From Microstegium vimineum (Eukaryota; Streptophyta; Magnoliopsida; Poales; Poaceae): a stretch of 64,000 nt of DNA. Below are positions 59,414 through 64,000 of the stretch, piece by piece. How positions within the stretch are numbered: position 1 is the stretch's first letter; every line of letters begins with the position of its first letter. A program made the translations under genes and the position numbers. The stretch lies in the NCBI GenBank assembly GCA_022036555.1, contig CM039139.1:2502441-2566440 (forward strand), read 5' to 3'. The notes beneath the pieces were generated by a model that saw only the letters and a program-made list of their open reading frames with translations, ran no database searches and was not told where the DNA came from.

Positions 59414-61721
59414 AACCATTTGTCACTCACTCTTTCTTTCTTTATTTCTTTCGTTCTATTTCTTTCTACTCCCTGCATCTCAAATTATAATCAAATTTCA
59501 GTCATTTTTAAAGAAAAATTATTAATAAAGCAAATCACGACAAAAGAAATGATATTTTGTATAAATTTTTAAATGAAACGAGTGTTCAAATTTGATGTTA
59601 AAAATATTAAACGTCTTATAAATTAAGATGAATTGAGTATATATTAGCAAAATTACCTGTGTGTTACCCATACGTTATAACGGGAGAAAAAATTATCAAT
59701 CGTTAATGAACAATAAAAATAGAAGTGTCGAATATTTATTTATATTTTACTCTTTTGTAAAATTTATAGAGCTATAATTTTTTTTATAATAATAACATCC
59801 CTAATATAGTTTAATATTATTAATAATATAATTTTATCCAATTAAGCATGTCTTGAATTATAAAAAATATTTTGATAGATTTTTTCAATTTAAAACACCG
59901 AAATATTCACTCATAGATTTATTATTTATTATAGCATTAATTTCTAGCTATCCATGTGTTGATAAAGTTAGAAATCAAATTACGTTACTTTATTTGAGGA
60001 CACCTACAAAACCGAAATACTTACTCATAGATTTATTATTTACTATAATATTAATTTTCAACTATCCATGGATTGATAGAGTGTCGATGGCTGATAAGTA
60101 GGCTAATGCTGTTTTTAAATGTTTTGTTTTATTATGAGAGAAAAACATTGTTTTGATAAGTGATAAGCGACGGATAAGTCAAACGAACAGAGCATAAACA
60201 ACATGACTTTCTTTGAGGACACCTAAAAAATATTTAATTTAAATCTCTGATTACAACCTGCAAGGAGTTAGTTGTGTCGTGTCAAAAATTAGTCCAGTTT
60301 ATAAGATATCTTTTGATATTGTACGATCTTTTAAATTATAGTTTTACCATTTATTTATTTTATTTTATTTCCACACTTGAAGATGTTATAAACGGTTATT
60401 CACCCCTTTAGGGGTATCCTAGTCTTTTCAAAGTTTCAATATGGTTGAAAATGATTCTATTTGATCATTTAGTATAATTTTTTAAAATTATGACGGAAAT
60501 TTACTTCACAAAATAATAATAAGAAACTATTTTTTCAGTTCTCATCTTCTTAATTTATTTTTGAGAACCAGAAGTTCTCATCCCGTTAGTTTATTTTAGA
60601 GCTTTGCCAAACAAGGTCATACATTTGCTCCTCTTATTTTCCTGCTCAAGTTTATATCTATTTGTACGAAGGGGACGGCAAGTAAGATGCGTGGACGGGT
60701 GCCATAGGAGAACATAGGTAGGTGTGTTTCTAGTAGAGCAGCGATGGTTGGCTCGTCCAAGGACTCCAACGATAGCGGAGCCTGTGATAGTTTTGCAAGC
60801 TAAGCAAACAAACTGTAGCTCATCGGTCCACCTCCCGCGGATGGAGGTGAGGCGCTGGGAGTGGTGATCGGGAACCCACAAGTAGGTTGTTGGCTCTACA
60901 CCCAAGATCTAGTAATGGCGCATGCCTGATTAGTCTCATCATAGAACTAACTCTCACCCTAGTGGAGCTCAAGAGCGTGACTCTATATCGATTGTTTTCT
61001 GCTCATAGCCAACCCATCCCATTAGGTATGGGTTGATGTGATATGAACTCATCTTATTCCTAGCCCGCACTTAGTTTTTATCTATAAATATGAAAACAAG
61101 AGTTATGCTACTCACTTTTCTCATCCCGTTATCTTTTTTCCCATAATCCAAATGTCACCTAAACTTTTCACACACATCTATCGTTTATTCAGACCTATTT
61201 AGCAAGGCTCTGACTTGCATGAAGGAACAACTTAAGAATTAGAGTCGTTGGTATTTTTGGTAAAAAATAGTTTTTCCTTTTAGATAAGAAGGTTGAAGTG
61301 TGTATAATACCCTAATTTTTTTCTTTCTCTTTTTTTGTCTTCTTTTCCCTTCATTTATTTATTTTGTTGACCCGGTTCATCAAAGGATTACATTTCAGTG
61401 AGGCCTGGAATCCAAAATATTTTGGATTTTGCCTCTTCATTATGCAAAATGAAATTAAACATCACATAAAATTTTTGGCAAAAGTGGTACATTCTCCATT
61501 TTGAATTTTGCACTCAAGAGGTCAAAATAAGCCAAACTTTACATGGATTTGTGTGTCATCCACACAATCCCCATTATTAGAATCCAAAGTAAACCAAATT
61601 TTGATTGAAAACAGTCCACTGAAATATTTTACATTCTAAATTTTGAAATCTAAAATAGTTAATATTTTGGATTTTGGGAAACGCCAAATCATCCTAAACA
61701 TTGAGGATAAGGGCTTGTTTA
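59414..61721. other. AT-rich intergenic region with a diverged tandem repeat and a MITE
   Basis: 59892-59965 and 60003-60075 are two diverged copies of an ACCGAAATA.TCACTCATAGATTTATTATT unit about 110 bases apart. 60070-60192 (GATGGCTGATAAGTAGGC.. to ..GGATAAGTCAAACGAACAG) is a copy of the MITE seen at 34040 and 51808. A 104-codon open frame at 60591-60905 (minus) has no recognisable domain. 61400-61700 has repeated ATTTTGGATTTTG words. No gene is supported. Confidence 0.5.
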
Positions 61722-62173
61722 AGGGTTTGTTTGGTTACCGCCCCCTAAAATTTAGCCACTAAATTTAGGTGATTTTGGTCCCTAAAGTGCCTTCTAAGAG
61801 CATCTCCAAGAGTCTTTCTAAATCTCACTCTCTAAATCATCATTTGGAGAGTCATTTGCATAAAAATTGTTTTGTATATCTTTCTATTTTCCAACAGGTT
61901 TTCTAAATCTCATGCATACTCTAGAGAGTCATTCTCGTCTTCTATATTTGGCTAGCGAAAAATCTGAAATAGAGAATGGCTTTATTTAGAAGACCATTTA
62001 GATAAGCTGTGGAAGAGTAGTTTTTCACCAAAATCTCTATTCCTAGCATATAGGAAGGATATGAAGAGTTTTTTTTGGAGATGCTCTAAAGAGCAACTAA
62101 ACTTTAGGGGGCATGACTAAAATTACCTAAATTTAGTGACTAAACTTTAGCGGGTGTAACCAAACCAGCCCTA
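61722..62173. mobile_element. MITE with another MITE nested (61796-62087)
   Basis: Outer ends: AGGGTTTGTTTGGTTACC..TTTAGCCACTAAATTTAGGT and the inverted ACCTAAATTTAGTGACTAAA..GTAACCAAACCAGCCCT. Inner ends: AGAGCATCTCCAAGAG and TTTGGAGATGCTCT, the same family as at 44561-44832. 62180-62330 repeats the outer words (TTTGTTTGGTGAAAGTG, TTTAGCCACTAAATTTAGG, GGGGTTGTTTGACAC) and is probably a second, rearranged copy. Confidence 0.65.
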
Positions 62174-62330
62174 AGTCAAATGGTTTGTTTGGTGAAAGTG
62201 TTAAACAACCTCTAAAGTTTAGCCACTAAATTTAGGTGAAAGTATTAAACAACCCCTAAAGTACCCCATAAAGAAACACTAAACTTTAGAGGACACTTTA
62301 GGGGTTGTTTGACACTAGGCACTATAAACT

Positions 62331-62760
62331 CATCTACCCTAAATTTCCCCATACTTCCCCAATCCCCACACCTCCCGTCGCGCCGCCGAGCGACGGATAC
62401 CCTAAATTTGAGGCTTTTACCTGTATACCCTTAAAAAAGATGGTGGCCTCCCTCGTACCCCTGAAAAGATCGTGGTCACCTGTATAGGCTTCCCCAACTT
62501 AATCGCTACCCGTACGCCCTTCCGTCAGTATGAGGCAGTAACGGTGCTTAACGGCTTGGGGAAATGACTCGCTTGCCCCTCGGTCCATTCAGCTCGTCTG
62601 AAATTTTTCGTTTCCTTTATACCCTTCCCAGGCCCCTTTGCTGTTGGTGCCAAAGCCTCATCCTTTCCCGCCAGAATGACTGCTGGTCCTATCTATTTAT
62701 TGGCGCTAAAGGCCAGCTGCCTTGCCACTCTCTTCAGCCCTCTCTCTCTCTTTGACAACC
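62331..62760 (+). promoter_or_regulatory. Upstream region of the GRF zinc-finger gene
   Basis: About 430 bases lie between the MITE copy and the ATG at 62761. CTATTTATTGG near 62693-62703 could serve as a TATA-type element about 60 bases before the ATG. A CT-rich run (CTCTCTCTCTTTG) lies just upstream of the start, as in many grass leaders. No other coding sequence is seen. Confidence 0.35.
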
Positions 62761-63056
62761 ATGTCTCAAGGCAGCAGTAGCTATGGTTGTGCACCAAGAC
62801 GTGTGTTTTGCCCGAACTGCAACGTGCTCGCCAATCGATTCATCTCGACTACCAGGAAGAACCCCAACCGGGTGTTTCACAAGTGCCCGTATTTTGCGGT
62901 ATGTGGTTGTACCTTTATGAAACCTTCTTTGTCTATCTCTCTTTGCTCACTTTATTTTGGATTTCAGATTGGAGGATGCCAATACTACCAATGGGAGGAT
63001 GAGATGGCTACACCAATCCAAGCAATTCCACTACAGGCAGTGGCAGTGAAGAATCA
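62761..63056 (+). CDS. GRF-type zinc-finger protein, 3' truncated by LTR insertion
   Basis: Exon 1 is 62761-62898 and exon 2 starts at 62968 after a 69-base GT-AG intron. The product reads MSQGSSSYGCAPRRVFCPNC, then STTRKNPNRVFHKCPYFA / IGGCQYYQWEDEM. This is the GRF zinc finger (C-x2-C, Thr-x-x-NP-x-R-x-F-x-x-C, GGC-x-x-x-QWEDE). The domain binds single-stranded nucleic acid in repair enzymes and also occurs in many short plant proteins of unknown role. In those a coiled-coil tail usually follows. Here the frame runs about 20 residues further and then into an LTR at about 63057, stopping at 63079-63081. It is probably a broken gene. Confidence 0.75.
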
Positions 63057-64000
63057 TGGCCCTAGTGGTTTCGGTGATTAACGACAATTAGAGATTATTA
63101 TGGCTAACGTGTGTTTTGCAGATGCTATGCGTAGCTTAGCCATAGTGATCATCAAGAATGGACATTTATGGTCATCACTTAGCCCCCAAGATGGATATCG
63201 TTTCGGATTTCAAGGAGACATGATGAAGACCCTAGAATGATAGGCTAAGTGCCATAAAGTGATGAAGGGCACTTAGAAATAGATAGGGCTTCTCTTTTTA
63301 TCTTTGACCGTACTATTAAGATGGGTTGAGATTAGTAGCTTGACTTAGGAAAGCTTCATGACTTAGGTGTGGTGCACACTTGACTTCCTTAACTCTAAGC
63401 AAGCCTATGCTGACCGCAAGATAGCCTAGAACAACTTCAATTTTCATCGCGACGAAAAATGAAGTTGATAGAACTATTTTCTGGGCGTCGGACGCTCCTG
63501 ACGGGGGCGCCGGACGCTGTCCGTCGCGTCGGACAGAGGCATCGGACGCTGGGTGGTTGAGTCCACAGCGTCCGTCGACCTTCCAGTGGAGATGTTTTCT
63601 GGCTAAGTTTTTCAGGGTCCGTCGGACGCTGTCCGTCGGCCAGGCGTCGGACGCTGGGAAGAGCGTCCGTCGACCTTCCAGAGAGGATGTTTTTCAGCCC
63701 GAGCCAGAGTAAAGCGTCGGACGCTGGGATGAGCGTCCGTTGCCCCAGTGACGTAGCGTCCGTCGCTGGGAACAGTGTGTCAGAACTAGCCGTTGGGCAG
63801 GGCGTCAGAGCGTCCGTCGCATAGGCGTCGGAGCGTCCGTCGCCCAAACTATGAACAGAACTAGTCATTGGGGCATGCGACGGACCGTCCATCGCCTAGT
63901 TGACAGAGCGTCCGTCGCCAACTTAAAATGCCAGCCCGAGGCAGTTTTCTGAGGGTCTATTTATAGCCCCTCCCACTTCTCTCCCACCTTGCCTTTGCCC
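63057..64000 (+). mobile_element. Copia-type LTR, continues beyond right edge
   Basis: TGGCCCTAGTGGTTTCGGTGA is the likely start, inside the GRF gene. It aligns loosely with the start of the other copia LTRs (CCATAGTGATTTTGGTAATTGA). It shares the GACCGTACTATTAAGA block (63307), a motif array (63485-63925) of GCGTCGGACGCT and AGCGTCCGTCGC, and a TATA-type CTATTTATAGCCCC at about 63957, in the same order as 18118-19931. Overall similarity is low, so it is a related but separate family. Whether it is a solo LTR or part of a full element cannot be seen. Confidence 0.65.

Noticed and set aside
60591..60905. 104-codon open frame on the minus strand
   Set aside because: No recognisable domain, no splice partners, and isolated in AT-rich repeat sequence.

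Overview
The window is a piece of a large, repeat-rich plant nuclear genome, almost certainly a grass and probably panicoid/Andropogoneae. The evidence is spliced genes with plant-specific families (a SPIKE1 DOCK-type ROP activator, an O-fucosyltransferase-like protein, an apyrase), GC-rich first exons, nested LTR retrotransposons, Pack-MULE-like gene-fragment carriers, Stowaway and other MITEs, and tRNA-derived SINEs. No bacterial, organellar or CRISPR-type features were seen.

Layout. 1-8.1 kb is a retrotransposon nest on the minus strand: a decayed Ty3/gypsy element (1-5099, running off the left edge) lies in an LTR fragment of a second element (5100-5339). That fragment lies in a Ty1/copia element (5340-7788), which lies in a DUF241-like gene fragment (7789-8102). 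8.5-9.66 kb is a Pack-MULE-like element carrying exon 1 of an HD-ZIP III homeobox gene. It abuts the leader of SPK1.

10.07-33.7 kb is SPK1 (plus strand, 30 coding exons worked out by splice sites and reading frame). Its intron 12 has grown to 9.2 kb and holds a SINE, a chromodomain-bearing gypsy element with near-identical LTRs and a clean 5-bp target duplication, a copia solo LTR nested in that element, and a poly-C tandem duplication. Intron 24 holds a second SINE. 34.4-35.9 kb is a non-autonomous long-TIR element with two MITEs inside.

37.7-40.85 kb is an O-fucosyltransferase-like gene (minus) with an internal stop. 44.9-51.6 kb is a degenerate MuDR-type MULE with long terminal and subterminal repeats, interrupted by another copia solo LTR. 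53.4-58.6 kb is an intact nine-exon apyrase gene (minus). 59-62.8 kb is AT-rich sequence with MITEs. 62.76-63.06 kb is a GRF zinc-finger gene cut off by a copia-type LTR that runs off the right edge.

Functionally, the three host genes are unrelated housekeeping or developmental genes: cytoskeletal signalling, glycosylation and nucleotide hydrolysis. Everything else is mobile DNA. The apyrase has an open reading frame throughout. SPK1 has one apparent 1-base deletion (exon 11) and the O-fucosyltransferase-like gene one TAG codon. These are either consensus errors or signs of a decaying gene copy, for example a homoeologue in a polyploid. The most unusual signals are (1) four related copia LTRs whose promoter-proximal region is packed with short quasi-palindromic CCGGAC or CGTCGGACG motifs of two different types, and (2) the spread of a CCGATGG/CATCGGC word throughout the leftmost gypsy element.
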